NCBI GenBank assembly: GCA_049598145.1
Contig: JBMYNJ010000002.1
Coordinates: forward strand, 1-64,000
From: WTJH01 sp049598145
GTDB lineage: Bacteria; Bacteroidota; Bacteroidia; Flavobacteriales; Flavobacteriaceae
Direction: 5' to 3'
DNA length: 64,000 bases
The notes below the pieces were generated by a model, which was not told the origin of the DNA, did no database searches, and saw only the letters and a program-made list of their open reading frames with translations. Both the position numbers and the translations under genes were made by a program. Below, in pieces: positions 1 through 9,150 of this stretch. Positions within the stretch are counted from its first letter, which is position 1, and every line of letters begins with the position of its first letter.

Positions 1-1069
1 CTTTAAGCGAGAGAAAATCGTCGGTTTCAGTTTGAATAAAACTGAGCCATTCCAGACTTAGTAAAATGAAGGCTTGCTCAGCGATGGGATACCCCATGGT
101 TACGTTCCATTCTAATGTTGGATTTAGAAAAGACAACAAAGAACTTAAATAGGCCTCATCTCCCAAAACCAAAACGGTTTTCGAGGGGTCCAACTGCTCT
201 TTTTCGATAATTGAAACTGCGGCAATGACCTGCCCAATAGTTCCCTGAACCCCAAGGGTTTCTATGGTTTTGGGCTGCTCAAAGTCTTTCGGAAAATCAA
301 CTGCTTCATTGCGTCTTAGTTCCGGCCACTCCCGATGATATTGCCGGATGTAACGTCCAGCCTTGTGTTGTTTTTGCTTAAAAAAATAAGCATCTAAGTT
401 CCACAATACCTCCCCTCTTTCCTGGCTCATAAATTCTCGAATAAGGGTTTGTTCAGCCTGATTTAAAGCATTAAACCCTAAGAATAAATGATATTGATCG
501 TTCGAACTCATGTAGCTTTCAAGTGCATCCACCCCTTGTCGATATTGCAAACCCATATAGGCCAAACCCTGTTCTGAAAGACGAAGCTGATAGGCCTGAT
601 ATAAACTCGGCAGTTGATGATAAAGTGTGATTTGTTTTCCAATAAACGATTTATTCGAAAGGTCTTCTCCCCAACTTTGCAGACGGTAATATTCCTTTAA
701 ATCCTTAAAAAAGGATTCCACGGGAACCAGATGGGCATCCAAATCATTAAACATTTTGAGTACTGAAGGACCCCAGGAAAGAAAACGTTCAAAACTTTGG
801 CGTTCCTGTGGCTGAACTAGGGCACAATAAGCTTCGTAGAGTTGAACAATTAATAAAGGGGTCGAAGTTCTTTTGAGCCCGGAGAGCGATTCTACAAAAC
901 TTCCAATATGAAAAAAAGTGGGTGCAAAACTGGGGGTTTCCAATTGTTCCCCCAAAGCTTTCTGTAAATATCGAATGGCGCGTTGACTGGGAACTACCAC
1001 CGCAATTTTATCCAAAGGCATTTTTTTCTTCAGAATTTTTTGTACCGCCAAATCGATAAATGAACGCAT
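1..1069 (-). CDS. AddB-like PD-(D/E)XK nuclease/inactivated helicase, 3' part cut off by window edge
   Basis: The frame is open from an ATG at 1069 to the window edge, giving about 356 residues of the N-terminal part; an in-frame TAA lies just upstream of the ATG. The start reads MRSFIDLAVQKIL and then VVVPSQRAIRYLQKAL, the shape of the degenerate nucleotide-binding start of AddB-type proteins, where the Walker motif is replaced by a 'VPSxR' strand. The expected C-terminal nuclease domain lies outside the window. It sits 60 bases upstream of an AddA-like gene on the same strand, as in flavobacterial AddAB pairs that process double-strand breaks. The family assignment rests on the N-terminal pattern plus the neighbour; the end of the gene is not seen. 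Confidence 0.8.
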   Translation of the reverse strand, partial: MRSFIDLAVQKILKKKMPLDKIAVVVPSQRAIRYLQKALGEQLETPSFAPTFFHIGSFVESLSGLKRTSTPLLIVQLYEAYCALVQPQERQSFERFLSWGPSVLKMFNDLDAHLVPVESFFKDLKEYYRLQSWGEDLSNKSFIGKQITLYHQLPSLYQAYQLRLSEQGLAYMGLQYRQGVDALESYMSSNDQYHLFLGFNALNQAEQTLIREFMSQERGEVLWNLDAYFFKQKQHKAGRYIRQYHREWPELRRNEAVDFPKDFEQPKTIETLGVQGTIGQVIAAVSIIEKEQLDPSKTVLVLGDEAYLSSLLSFLNPTLEWNVTMGYPIAEQAFILLSLEWLSFIQTETDDFLSLK

Positions 1070-1129
1070 TGCTTTTTGTTACGATTTTAAATTAAAGTGT
1101 AAGCTTTGGCTTTAGGTTTCTTAATGATT

Positions 1130-4100
1130 TTAACCCCATTCCAGAGTGATATTTTCAGCACAGTAGACTAATATTTTTGCAGCCACCGGCAAGCCCATGG
1201 CTTCTACTGCTGAGCTGTAGTGATGCATCTGCCTTAGGTGCTCAGATCGTTTGACTCCAGTTTTATAATCGATCAATACCCACCCTTCCGAGGTCTGTTG
1301 CAAACGATCCGGCCGAATAATAGACCCGTCTGGCAATAAGAGTTCTCTTTCGTTAAAAATATTTCCTGCATTCGGTTGAAAATAAGAAGCCAATTGCGGG
1401 TGTTCCACTATCCCCCTAATTTTTTGTTCTAAAATCTCACTTTCTTCCAAGCTCAACTCTTGATTTTGGACACACTCCTCTAGGGAAGAAGTCACATCGG
1501 TAGTGTCAAATATTTTTCCCATCAGATCGTGGATCAAAACCCCATAGGCAATGGCCTCTATAGAATCCTGCTCTTGTACTCGAGGCACCAACAAGCGTTT
1601 TTTCCAGTCGTGGTTCAATTGCACCTTGAAGACTTCAGAAATCGATTCTGTTTGGTCGGCAGATTTTTCCCTTTGCAATTCCCCCCAAACCCATCGATTG
1701 TCCTCCACTTGGTTAGAGGAACAGGTATCCAGAAAACGATTTATCCAATGGGCAGTGTTTTGATGAGCCTCTCCTTCGAGGTTCGGAACATTTAAAAACA
1801 AAACATTTTTTGCACGTGTACAACCCACATAAATAAGGTTTAATGCATCGAACTGACTCTCTCGTTCATGCTGTTCCCATAGGAATTTTCCCATTGGACC
1901 GAAATCAGCAATTTTTGTGGTAAGTTTCATCCAGTATGCAGATGAATTAAGCCCCATTTCTTCGGGTACTGGAAACCAAATCCGGTCTTTAGAATGGTTG
2001 ATTTTGTCGTCTAAAAAAGGAATAATTACGGCAGAAAATTGCAAGCCCTTAGCTTTGTGAAAGGTCATAATCTGTACCGCATCTTTTGCTTTTTGCCCAG
2101 GAATATAGGTTTTTTGAGCTTGGAGCCCCCAATGATTCAGATACGCCTGCTTAGTGGCGTGATACCGTTGAGAAAACAAATGAATGTCTTCCCATAAAAA
2201 CAAAAGGCCTACCTCATTGGTGTGCTGTTCCAAAAATACTTCTGATGCATATACTAAAGCTTCATATAAAGGCAATTGCTCAAATTGGAGCAAATGAAAA
2301 TCATATTGCCAATGCTGTTGAAGTCGCTGAAAAAATTCATGAACTGTTGTACTGCAGATCAATGGTGCCACAAAACTATGATAAGACGAATTTTGCTGAT
2401 GATTCAGCTGCCAAAGCTGTTCAATAAAAGTGAGCTGTGCTTCCTGCTGTCGGGGATAAAGGCTCCACTCCAATAGTGCCATCAGCAACACGGCTAAGGG
2501 ATTTTTTCCTAAAATAAGCGATTCCGATGCCTGAATCTTAATCCCTTTTGCTGCTAAAAACTCTCCCAACAGTTGGGCTTGGGCATTATTTCGGACCAAA
2601 CACGCCACTTGCCCCAGAGGAATTTGTTCAGCCTTAAGTTTATTGACTACTCCCAGAGTCCAATTTAAAATGTTTTCCTCGGTCTGTGATTTTTGATGAG
2701 CCTTGCTATAGCGGTCTATTTGTACATAACCAACTGCTTTCGAGGATACTTGCTGAACTACAGTTTCCCGGTAGATCGACTGAAAATCGGGCTCTTTGAG
2801 CTGTTGAGATGCATATCGGAATAATGCATTATTAAAGTCCACTATGGTGCTATGCGAACGGTAGTTGATTTGCAAGTTTCTTTTATGGATTGAAGTGAAT
2901 CCAAAAGTCTCTTGTGCTAACAAATCCAAATATTGCTCTACATGCCCGCCACGCCATCGATAAATCGCTTGCTTAGGATCACCTACCAAAAAAACAGAGG
3001 CTTTTTGTTGATCGGTTTCCTGGCTGTTTAAGCTGTTGTCGATTAATGGGATTAAGTTTTGCCATTGCAAGGCAGAGGTATCCTGAAACTCATCTAAAAA
3101 AAAGTGACGGTAACGCACTCCTAAACGCTCATATATATATGGAGTGGGTTGTTCCGCCAATACTTCAGCAATAACGGTATTTAAACGAGCCAATAATAGT
3201 TGTTGTTGGTGTTCTTGCTTCCGTTGCAATCGCACCTCCATTTGCTTCAACAAAAGCATCGGCACTCCACTGAACAGCATTTGATTGGTCAACTGATTCC
3301 GGATCCAATGGTTTTGAATACTTTCCAATCGCTGCAATACCCATGGATCAAAGTCTGCAGTATTGATTCCCAATTGCTCAGCGTTTTTAGGTTTAAGAAT
3401 GGCTAAATTGCCTTCCAATTGATTTTGAACCCTTTTGCCAAAGCCCTTAAACGCTCCTGCTCTTATTTTTTGAAGAGATTTAAAGGGCTCTCCCCAGCTG
3501 CAATCTGCTGCCCGAATTCCTTTTTCCTGAAAAACGGTCCAAAGTTCATTTGCCCGTTGATCAAGATTGTTTTTGGATTCAGACCGTATTTTTTTAAGCT
3601 GCAACAGATCCTCTTCTAGCTGCTTTTGAGACAAATTCATGAGCGCTTGAAACGGTTCTAAATCATTTTCTCGAATCAATACCCGAGCAATTTCTTTTAG
3701 ATTCAACTCAAAAGTTCCGCTATGCCCCTCTTGCATCTTCATTTGGGAATACTCCATGAGCAGCTCTGTAAATGAAGGGTCGACACCCAGGTCTTCAATG
3801 ATTTCGTCGATCATCTCATCCAGAAAAGTACCGCTATCCAAGATCAATTCGAATTGAGGGGGTAATTCTAAATCGTTGGCAAAGGTTCTGACAATCCTGT
3901 GGGTAAAACCATCCAAAGTAATCACATCAAAACGACTGTAGTGATGCAATATGTATTGGAGGATATTTTGGGCTTTGGCCTGAATTTGGGCGTTGGAAAA
4001 TCCAGTGTCCTCAATCAAGTATTCACGCATGGAAGGATCGTCGGGCTCTTTCAAAGTCAATTGATATAAGTGTTCCAATAGCCGCTCTTTCATTTCATGA

Positions 4101-4249
4101 ACAGCTTTGTTGGTAAAAGTCAAAGCCAAAAAAGATTCCGAATCGGACAACTGGGACGACTCGAGTAACTGCTTTAAATATTGGCGAACCAACGTAAATG
4201 TTTTGCCTGAGCCCGCAGCAGCATTGATGATTTGAAAAGCAGCTTCCAT
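1130..4249 (-). CDS. AddA/RecB-like UvrD-family helicase-nuclease
   Basis: A 1039-residue superfamily 1 helicase with a C-terminal nuclease. Visible motifs are Walker A NAAAGSGKTF (residues 9-18), motif Ia LTFTNKAVHEM, motif II DEFQDT near residue 390, motif III VGDPKQAIYRWRGG, motif V MTFHKAKGLQF and motif VI YVGCTRAKN. The C-terminal PD-(D/E)XK nuclease shows RPDR followed by IDYKTG at 993-998. Proteins of this type unwind and resect DNA ends before RecA loading. It follows the AddB-like gene by 60 bases, so they probably form a two-subunit AddAB-type complex. The ATG at 4249 places Walker A at the extreme N-terminus, as usual for AddA/RecB. Confidence 0.92.
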   Translation of the reverse strand: MEAAFQIINAAAGSGKTFTLVRQYLKQLLESSQLSDSESFLALTFTNKAVHEMKERLLEHLYQLTLKEPDDPSMREYLIEDTGFSNAQIQAKAQNILQYILHHYSRFDVITLDGFTHRIVRTFANDLELPPQFELILDSGTFLDEMIDEIIEDLGVDPSFTELLMEYSQMKMQEGHSGTFELNLKEIARVLIRENDLEPFQALMNLSQKQLEEDLLQLKKIRSESKNNLDQRANELWTVFQEKGIRAADCSWGEPFKSLQKIRAGAFKGFGKRVQNQLEGNLAILKPKNAEQLGINTADFDPWVLQRLESIQNHWIRNQLTNQMLFSGVPMLLLKQMEVRLQRKQEHQQQLLLARLNTVIAEVLAEQPTPYIYERLGVRYRHFFLDEFQDTSALQWQNLIPLIDNSLNSQETDQQKASVFLVGDPKQAIYRWRGGHVEQYLDLLAQETFGFTSIHKRNLQINYRSHSTIVDFNNALFRYASQQLKEPDFQSIYRETVVQQVSSKAVGYVQIDRYSKAHQKSQTEENILNWTLGVVNKLKAEQIPLGQVACLVRNNAQAQLLGEFLAAKGIKIQASESLILGKNPLAVLLMALLEWSLYPRQQEAQLTFIEQLWQLNHQQNSSYHSFVAPLICSTTVHEFFQRLQQHWQYDFHLLQFEQLPLYEALVYASEVFLEQHTNEVGLLFLWEDIHLFSQRYHATKQAYLNHWGLQAQKTYIPGQKAKDAVQIMTFHKAKGLQFSAVIIPFLDDKINHSKDRIWFPVPEEMGLNSSAYWMKLTTKIADFGPMGKFLWEQHERESQFDALNLIYVGCTRAKNVLFLNVPNLEGEAHQNTAHWINRFLDTCSSNQVEDNRWVWGELQREKSADQTESISEVFKVQLNHDWKKRLLVPRVQEQDSIEAIAYGVLIHDLMGKIFDTTDVTSSLEECVQNQELSLEESEILEQKIRGIVEHPQLASYFQPNAGNIFNERELLLPDGSIIRPDRLQQTSEGWVLIDYKTGVKRSEHLRQMHHYSSAVEAMGLPVAAKILVYCAENITLEWG

Positions 4250-4305
4250 TATTCAATATTAAAAAATATCTATGGGAGTCCCTCATGGACAAGAGTAAAT
4301 TAAGC

Positions 4306-4313
4306 TACCTTTG
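4306..4313 (+). promoter_or_regulatory. -7 promoter element (TAnnTTTG) for superoxide dismutase
   Basis: TACCTTTG matches the Bacteroidota sigma-A -7 consensus TAnnTTTG exactly and ends 26 bases before the superoxide dismutase ATG. At the 18-base spacing seen for other promoters in this window the -33 position reads ATG instead of TTG, so only the -7 half is a clean match. Confidence 0.5.
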
Positions 4314-4339
4314 TTAGCAACTTTATAAAAATATTTGTT

Positions 4340-4939
4340 ATGGCTTTTGAATTACCACAACTCGCTTATGATTTCGATGCATTGGAACCACACATCGATA
4401 CCAGAACCATGGAAATACATCACGGAAAACACCATGCTGGATATACTGCAAAACTCAATGCTGCAATTGAAGGAACCGATTTAGCAAATGCCTCAATTGA
4501 GTCTATTTTAAAAAACTTGGATGTCACCAATGCTGCAGTTCGCAACAATGGAGGAGGCTACTACAATCACTGTCTGTTTTGGGATATCATGGGCCCCAAT
4601 GGTGGAGGAAGTCCCCAAGGGAGTCTTGCTGAGGCCATTGATCGGGATTTTGGTTCATTTGAGGCCTTTAAAACAGCATTTGCAAATGCTGCAGCCACTC
4701 AATTCGGATCGGGCTGGGCATGGTTGTGTAAACATGACGACGGAAAACTTGAAATCTGTGCTACTCCAAATCAAGACAACCCTCTGATGCCCAATATCGC
4801 CTGTGATGGTACTCCTATTTTAGGGATAGATGTTTGGGAACATGCTTATTACCTAAACTATCAGAACAGACGTCCGGACTATATTGAAGCATTCTTTAAT
4901 GTGGTGGATTGGGCTAAGGTCGCTGCTCGATATTATTAA
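4340..4939 (+). CDS. sodA: Superoxide dismutase, Mn-type or cambialistic
   Basis: 199 residues, the usual length of the Fe/Mn superoxide dismutase family, which converts superoxide to peroxide and oxygen. The four metal ligands are present: His27, His77, Asp164 and His168 (DVWEHAYYLNYQ). The second-shell pattern (Gly in NNGGGYYNH and Gln145 in PNQDNP) resembles the Mn-type rather than the Fe-type, which carries its Gln in the first position; metal use cannot be settled from sequence. No signal peptide, so cytoplasmic. It is monocistronic, with its own promoter element upstream and a strong hairpin downstream. Confidence 0.95.
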   Translation: MAFELPQLAYDFDALEPHIDTRTMEIHHGKHHAGYTAKLNAAIEGTDLANASIESILKNLDVTNAAVRNNGGGYYNHCLFWDIMGPNGGGSPQGSLAEAIDRDFGSFEAFKTAFANAAATQFGSGWAWLCKHDDGKLEICATPNQDNPLMPNIACDGTPILGIDVWEHAYYLNYQNRRPDYIEAFFNVVDWAKVAARYY

Positions 4940-4946
4940 GCAAAAA

Positions 4947-4972
4947 AAAAGGAGGAATAAATTCCTCCTTTT
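4947..4972. terminator. Bidirectional intrinsic terminator between sodA and the purF-like gene
   Basis: AAAAGGAGGAAT and ATTCCTCCTTTT form a perfect 12-bp inverted repeat with a 2-base loop. The left arm continues an A-run (T-run on the minus strand) and the right arm ends in T, so it can terminate from both sides. It starts 8 bases after the dismutase stop and lies between convergent genes. Confidence 0.85.
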
Positions 4973-5086
4973 GCCCCAAATCTTACCATGAACTTAACCT
5001 ACTTATGTTCTGGTTTTGTAAAGATGCACCAAAGCGTTGATCCGTACTTTAAATATCGTTGAAAGGAATTTTTTTTCGATAATCGG

Positions 5087-6982
5087 TTAATAGGCTCTTG
5101 ATTTTTTTCCTTCATAAAAGTGAATAAATGCCCTGTTAACTACCTGATTTCCACCGGGTGTAGGGTAGTCTCCAGTAAAATACCAATCTCCTAAATGCTG
5201 GGGACAGGCTTGGTGCAAACCAGACACCTTTTGAAAGATTACTTGTACCGGACTTTGAATTTCATCATTGCTTAAAAGCACGCCTATTTCCGAAGAAAGT
5301 TCTTCATCGGTGAACGGATCGTAAATCTTTTTCACATGATTCACTACTTCACTTTTTTCCTGGTTCAAGCTGGCTACAGAACTTTGGTATACTTCCTCAG
5401 TCACTGCGTCGTAGGTTCCCCGTTTTTTATGAAGACTTAAGGCTGCCCGGAAGGCGACAAAGTCGCCCAGACGTGCCATATCTATACCATAACAATCTGG
5501 ATATCGGATCTGGGGAGCACTAGACACGACAATAATTTGCTTAGGACCTAAGCGATCCAACATCTTTAATATACTTTTCTTAAGGGTTGTCCCTCGTACA
5601 ATACTATCGTCTATGATCACCAAATGGTCTTGCGATCGTATAATACCATAAGTGACATCGTAGACATGGGCCACCAAATCGTCCCGACTGCTGTCTTCGG
5701 TGATAAAAGTTCTCAACTTCGCATCTTTGATCGCAATTTTTTCCATCCGTGGACGAATTTCCAATAGCTCCTGTGCCTTGGTTAGTGCGGGGGGTTGCTG
5801 TTGAAGGGCTTCTTGAATTTGTTCTTTTAGGTAGGCCTGCGCTCGTTCGAATAGACCAAAGAAAGAAGTTTCTGCTGTATTGGGAATAAATGAAAAAACG
5901 GTGTGTTCCAAGTCTCCACTAATGGCCTCATATACCTGAGGAAAGAGTGTTGCCCCTAACTTTTTACGCTCCTTATAAATAGAGGCATCACTCCCACGAG
6001 AGAAATAAATGCGTTCAAAAGAACAGGATTTTTGAACAGTGGGTTCCAGAATTTGCTTGAGGCTTACTTCCCCTTTTTTCTTGGTGATAATGGCATGCCC
6101 AGGAGGTAATTCTTGGACATCACTAATGGGCAGGTTAAAGGCGGTTTGTAAGACCGGTCGCTCGGAGGTAACGGCCACAAAATCGTCGTTATCCACAAAG
6201 AAAACCGGGCGAATTCCGGAGGGGTCTCTCAATACAAAAGAATCGCCATGACCAAGCAATCCCGCCATAGCATAGCCCCCATCCCAGTTTTTGGCAGCAC
6301 GTTTAAGAATTTTAGATAGCTTTAGTCGCTCGGCGATCTGAGGAGATGCTTCCGCTTTTGAAACGCCTTCCTGCTTTAATTTTTTATACACTTTGGCAAC
6401 AGAATCATCTAAAAAATGACCTATTTTTTCCATGACCGTAATGGTATCAGCCATCTCTTTGGGATGTTGCCCCAGTTGAACCAAATTGTCGAATAGCTCT
6501 TTAACGTTGGTCATATTAAAGTTTCCAGCTACAATCAAGTTGCGGTGCATCCAATTGTTTTGTCGTAAGAATGGATGAACACTTTCAATAGAATTTTTCC
6601 CAAAAGTTCCGTAACGCACATGACCCAGCATTAGCTCACCCACATAGGGGACCTGTTTTTTTAAAGTCTCAGGTGTTTCCAGAAGTTCAGGAGTCAGTGA
6701 AGTTTGTTGGTGAATCCGTTGAGTGATCTGGCTAAAAATATCCTGTATCGGTTGGGAAGCATTGGAACGAACTCGACTGATATAACGCTGTCCGGGATCC
6801 ATATCAAATTTTATACTTGCAAAGCCAGCGCCGTCTTGTCCACGGTTGTGCTGCTTTTCCATCATTAAATACATTTTATTGATCCCAAACAAAGCCGTCC
6901 CATATTTTTCTTTGTAGTGGGCCAATGGTTTTTTTAAATGCAATAAAGCAATTCCACATTCGTGTTTGATGGCGTCGCTCAT
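5087..6982 (-). CDS. purF: Long-form amidophosphoribosyltransferase (PurF-like)
   Basis: 631 residues, well above the roughly 500 of classical PurF. The enzyme transfers glutamine amide nitrogen to PRPP in the first step of purine synthesis. Cys9 (MSDAIKHECG) would be the N-terminal nucleophile after removal of an 8-residue propeptide. The glutaminase domain shows HNRGQDGAG and HVRYGTFG, and the phosphoribosyltransferase domain carries the PRPP loop VIIDDSIVRGTT near residue 440. The C-terminus ends in a YFTGDYPTPGG motif. The extra length lies in the middle and C-terminal parts. From general knowledge, flavobacteria often carry such a long form beside a standard purF, so the exact role may differ. 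It overlaps the upstream kinase gene by 4 bases (ATGA). Confidence 0.85.
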   Translation of the reverse strand: MSDAIKHECGIALLHLKKPLAHYKEKYGTALFGINKMYLMMEKQHNRGQDGAGFASIKFDMDPGQRYISRVRSNASQPIQDIFSQITQRIHQQTSLTPELLETPETLKKQVPYVGELMLGHVRYGTFGKNSIESVHPFLRQNNWMHRNLIVAGNFNMTNVKELFDNLVQLGQHPKEMADTITVMEKIGHFLDDSVAKVYKKLKQEGVSKAEASPQIAERLKLSKILKRAAKNWDGGYAMAGLLGHGDSFVLRDPSGIRPVFFVDNDDFVAVTSERPVLQTAFNLPISDVQELPPGHAIITKKKGEVSLKQILEPTVQKSCSFERIYFSRGSDASIYKERKKLGATLFPQVYEAISGDLEHTVFSFIPNTAETSFFGLFERAQAYLKEQIQEALQQQPPALTKAQELLEIRPRMEKIAIKDAKLRTFITEDSSRDDLVAHVYDVTYGIIRSQDHLVIIDDSIVRGTTLKKSILKMLDRLGPKQIIVVSSAPQIRYPDCYGIDMARLGDFVAFRAALSLHKKRGTYDAVTEEVYQSSVASLNQEKSEVVNHVKKIYDPFTDEELSSEIGVLLSNDEIQSPVQVIFQKVSGLHQACPQHLGDWYFTGDYPTPGGNQVVNRAFIHFYEGKKSRAY

Positions 6983-7932
6983 AAATTTGTGGCTTTAGCC
7001 TCAGCTTGAAGCATGATGTCAAATTGAGTTAATTGCTGAAAAGTCATTAAGCGCTGTTGAAGTTCTTCGGGACGAATGGCCAGTAAACGCTCTGGACCGA
7101 AAGCCTCTACCGCAAAAGAGGCCAAAGTAGACCCATAAATAATCGCGGTTTTGAGTTGATCAAATCCAAAAGATTGTTGGGAAGCTAAATAGCCTGCAAA
7201 ACCCCCAGCAAAACTATCGCCAGCTCCAGTGGGATCTAAGACATCTTTTAGGGGCAATGCCGGAGCGGCAAACACTTGCTGGTTATGGAAAAGTAGGGCC
7301 CCGTGTTCTCCCTTTTTAATGATCACAAATTTAGGTCCCATTTGCTGAATCTTTTGAGCGGCAGTCACTAGGGAATATTCCCCTGTAATTTGTCTGGCTT
7401 CTTCATCATTAATCGATAAAACATCCACTCGTTTCAGGGCCACTAATAATTCATCCCAATTGTTTTCGATCCAGTAGTTCATCGTATCCATGATGATCAA
7501 TTCCGGTCGTTTGTCCAATTGATCCAACGTTTGGCACTGGAGGGCCGGATGTAAATTGGCTAAAAACACCACCTCGGCATCTCGAAAGGAGATCGGGACC
7601 TTCGGTTCAAATTGGGTTAGGACATTCAATTGGGTTTCCAGCGTAGTGCGGGTATTCAAATCGTTGTGATATTCTCCACTCCAAAAAAATGTTTTTGCTT
7701 CGGGAACTTGTTCCATCCCATCCAGATTGATGTGGTGCTTTTTTAGTAGGTTCAAATCTGAAGCTTCAAAATCTTCTCCAACAATGGAAACCAATCCTAA
7801 ATTTTTCTGAAAATAACTGGCTGCAAACGCACTGTAGATTCCTGAACCGCCTAAAATACGATCAACCGAACCGAAGGGAGATTGAATTGCATCATAGGCC
7901 GAGACGCCTACGATCAATAACTTTTTATTCAT
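6979..7932 (-). CDS. PfkB/ribokinase-family sugar kinase
   Basis: 317 residues. PfkB kinases phosphorylate sugars or nucleosides with ATP. The N-terminal GG signature appears as RILGGSGIYSA and the C-terminal signature as DPTGAGDSFAGGF near residues 232-244, including the catalytic Asp. The substrate cannot be read from the sequence. Its stop overlaps the start of the long PurF-like gene by 4 bases, so the two should be co-translated, which hints at a ribose- or nucleoside-related role. A near-consensus promoter ends 4 bases before the ATG, so the message is predicted to be leaderless or nearly so. Confidence 0.9.
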   Translation of the reverse strand: MNKKLLIVGVSAYDAIQSPFGSVDRILGGSGIYSAFAASYFQKNLGLVSIVGEDFEASDLNLLKKHHINLDGMEQVPEAKTFFWSGEYHNDLNTRTTLETQLNVLTQFEPKVPISFRDAEVVFLANLHPALQCQTLDQLDKRPELIIMDTMNYWIENNWDELLVALKRVDVLSINDEEARQITGEYSLVTAAQKIQQMGPKFVIIKKGEHGALLFHNQQVFAAPALPLKDVLDPTGAGDSFAGGFAGYLASQQSFGFDQLKTAIIYGSTLASFAVEAFGPERLLAIRPEELQQRLMTFQQLTQFDIMLQAEAKATNL

Positions 7933-7936
7933 ACAA

Positions 7937-7965
7937 CAAATTTAAGAAAGTTTCTATGGAAGCAA
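7937..7965 (-). promoter_or_regulatory. Promoter for the pfkB-purF-like pair (TTG-N18-TAnnTTTG), abutting the ATG
   Basis: Reading the minus strand, TTG (7965-7963), an 18-base spacer and TAAATTTG (7944-7937) fit the Bacteroidota -33/-7 promoter. Only four bases separate it from the ATG at 7932. The same layout and spacing recurs before thiL. Confidence 0.65.
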
Positions 7966-7970
7966 TTGAA

Positions 7971-8447
7971 TTAAAGCTTTGGATTTGTCTTTTCATAATT
8001 TTCATCGATTTCCAACACTTGAGATTTGGCAGCCCCTTGCGCAAGTGCATCGCAACGTTCATTTTGGGGGTGTTCATTATGACCTTTTACCCATTGAAAT
8101 TCCAACTGGTGTTTACGGGCAATCCGAAGATAACGTCGCCATAGATCAGGGTTTTTTTTATTCTTAAAATTTTTCTTTTCCCAACCCAAAACCCATTTTT
8201 TAGTAACTGCATCCACGACATATCTGGAGTCTGATACCACCAAGACATTGCAGGGTTTTTGTTTGAGTGTTTCAAGTCCCACAATCACTGCCATTAGTTC
8301 CATCCGATTATTGGTGGTATACCGATACCCCTGAGAAAACTCTTTGCGATAATTTTTACCCACCCACTCCAAAATAATGCCATATCCTCCCGGACCTGGA
8401 TTTCCAAGAGACGAACCATCGGTATATAGAACAATGTCTGGTATCAT
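7971..8447 (-). CDS. rnhA: Ribonuclease HI
   Basis: 158 residues, full length for bacterial RNase HI, which cuts the RNA strand of RNA-DNA hybrids. The four acidic metal-binding residues are Asp10 (YTDGSS), Glu50 (NNRMEL), Asp73 (VSDSRY) and Asp133 (NERCDALA); His123 in WVKGHNEH is the usual catalytic helper. It overlaps purN by 4 bases (ATGA), so the two are transcribed and probably translated together. The end lies 38 bases upstream of the pfkB gene. Confidence 0.95.
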   Translation of the reverse strand: MIPDIVLYTDGSSLGNPGPGGYGIILEWVGKNYRKEFSQGYRYTTNNRMELMAVIVGLETLKQKPCNVLVVSDSRYVVDAVTKKWVLGWEKKNFKNKKNPDLWRRYLRIARKHQLEFQWVKGHNEHPQNERCDALAQGAAKSQVLEIDENYEKTNPKL

Positions 8448-9010
8448 CTCTTCAGGAGTTCAGCTACTACTTTGGGGTAGTGCTTGTGTTCCAATTGATG
8501 AATTTTTTGGGCGATAGTATCGGGGGTATCTTCAGCGCTTAAATGGGTTGAAGCTTGAAAAATCAAATCCCCTTCATCGTAATTTTCATTAACAAAATGA
8601 ACACTAATGCCTGTTTCTGCCTCTTGGTTGTCATAAACAGCCTGATGGACATGCATGCCAAACATTCCTTTCCCACCATACTTTGGGAGTAGAGCTGGGT
8701 GGATATTGATGATTTGTTTAGGGAAGTATTCCACCAAAGCTTTGGGTATTTTCCAAAGAAAACCCGCTAATACAATTAGATCGGGTTTAAAGCCTTCGAG
8801 GAGCGACAAAAAATTAGGACTTTCAAAATAAGCTTTGTTAAACACCAGGGTTGGAATCTGCTTAAATTGTTCTCGCTCAAGAACCCCTGCCTTTTTTCGA
8901 TTACAAAAAAGTGCAGCAATTTTTACTTCCGTATGGGAAGCAAAATAATCCACGATACGGGCAGCATTAGAGCCGCTTCCGGAGGCAAAAAGTACAATTC
9001 GCTTAGGCAT
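8444..9010 (-). CDS. purN: Phosphoribosylglycinamide formyltransferase (GART)
   Basis: 188 residues. PurN transfers a formyl group from 10-formyl-tetrahydrofolate to GAR, the third step of purine synthesis. It has the N-terminal phosphate loop FASGSGSNAARI and the catalytic triad Asn102, His104 (NIHPALLPKYGG) and Asp145 (ENYDEGD). The length is close to the roughly 200 residues usual for the family. It is the first gene of the purN-rnhA pair and lies close to the purF-like gene, so two purine enzymes share this block. It is divergent from acpP across 140 bases. Confidence 0.95.
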   Translation of the reverse strand: MPKRIVLFASGSGSNAARIVDYFASHTEVKIAALFCNRKKAGVLEREQFKQIPTLVFNKAYFESPNFLSLLEGFKPDLIVLAGFLWKIPKALVEYFPKQIINIHPALLPKYGGKGMFGMHVHQAVYDNQEAETGISVHFVNENYDEGDLIFQASTHLSAEDTPDTIAQKIHQLEHKHYPKVVAELLKR

Positions 9011-9111
9011 TTATTGAACAGAAAGAAAAGTCTATTACAACGACTCCTACATCCTGCGATAAAATTAATGTTATATATTGATCCCTGAAACTCACTTTGT
9101 GCAAAGTTTTA

Positions 9112-9119
9112 TATTTTTG
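9112..9119 (+). promoter_or_regulatory. -7 promoter element for acpP-fabF
   Basis: TATTTTTG matches TAnnTTTG and ends 31 bases before the acpP ATG. No TTG lies at the 18-19-base spacing; the nearest TTG, at 9097, is only 12 bases away. Confidence 0.5.
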
Positions 9120-9150
9120 TGCACAGATTTAATTTAAACATTACTAAATC

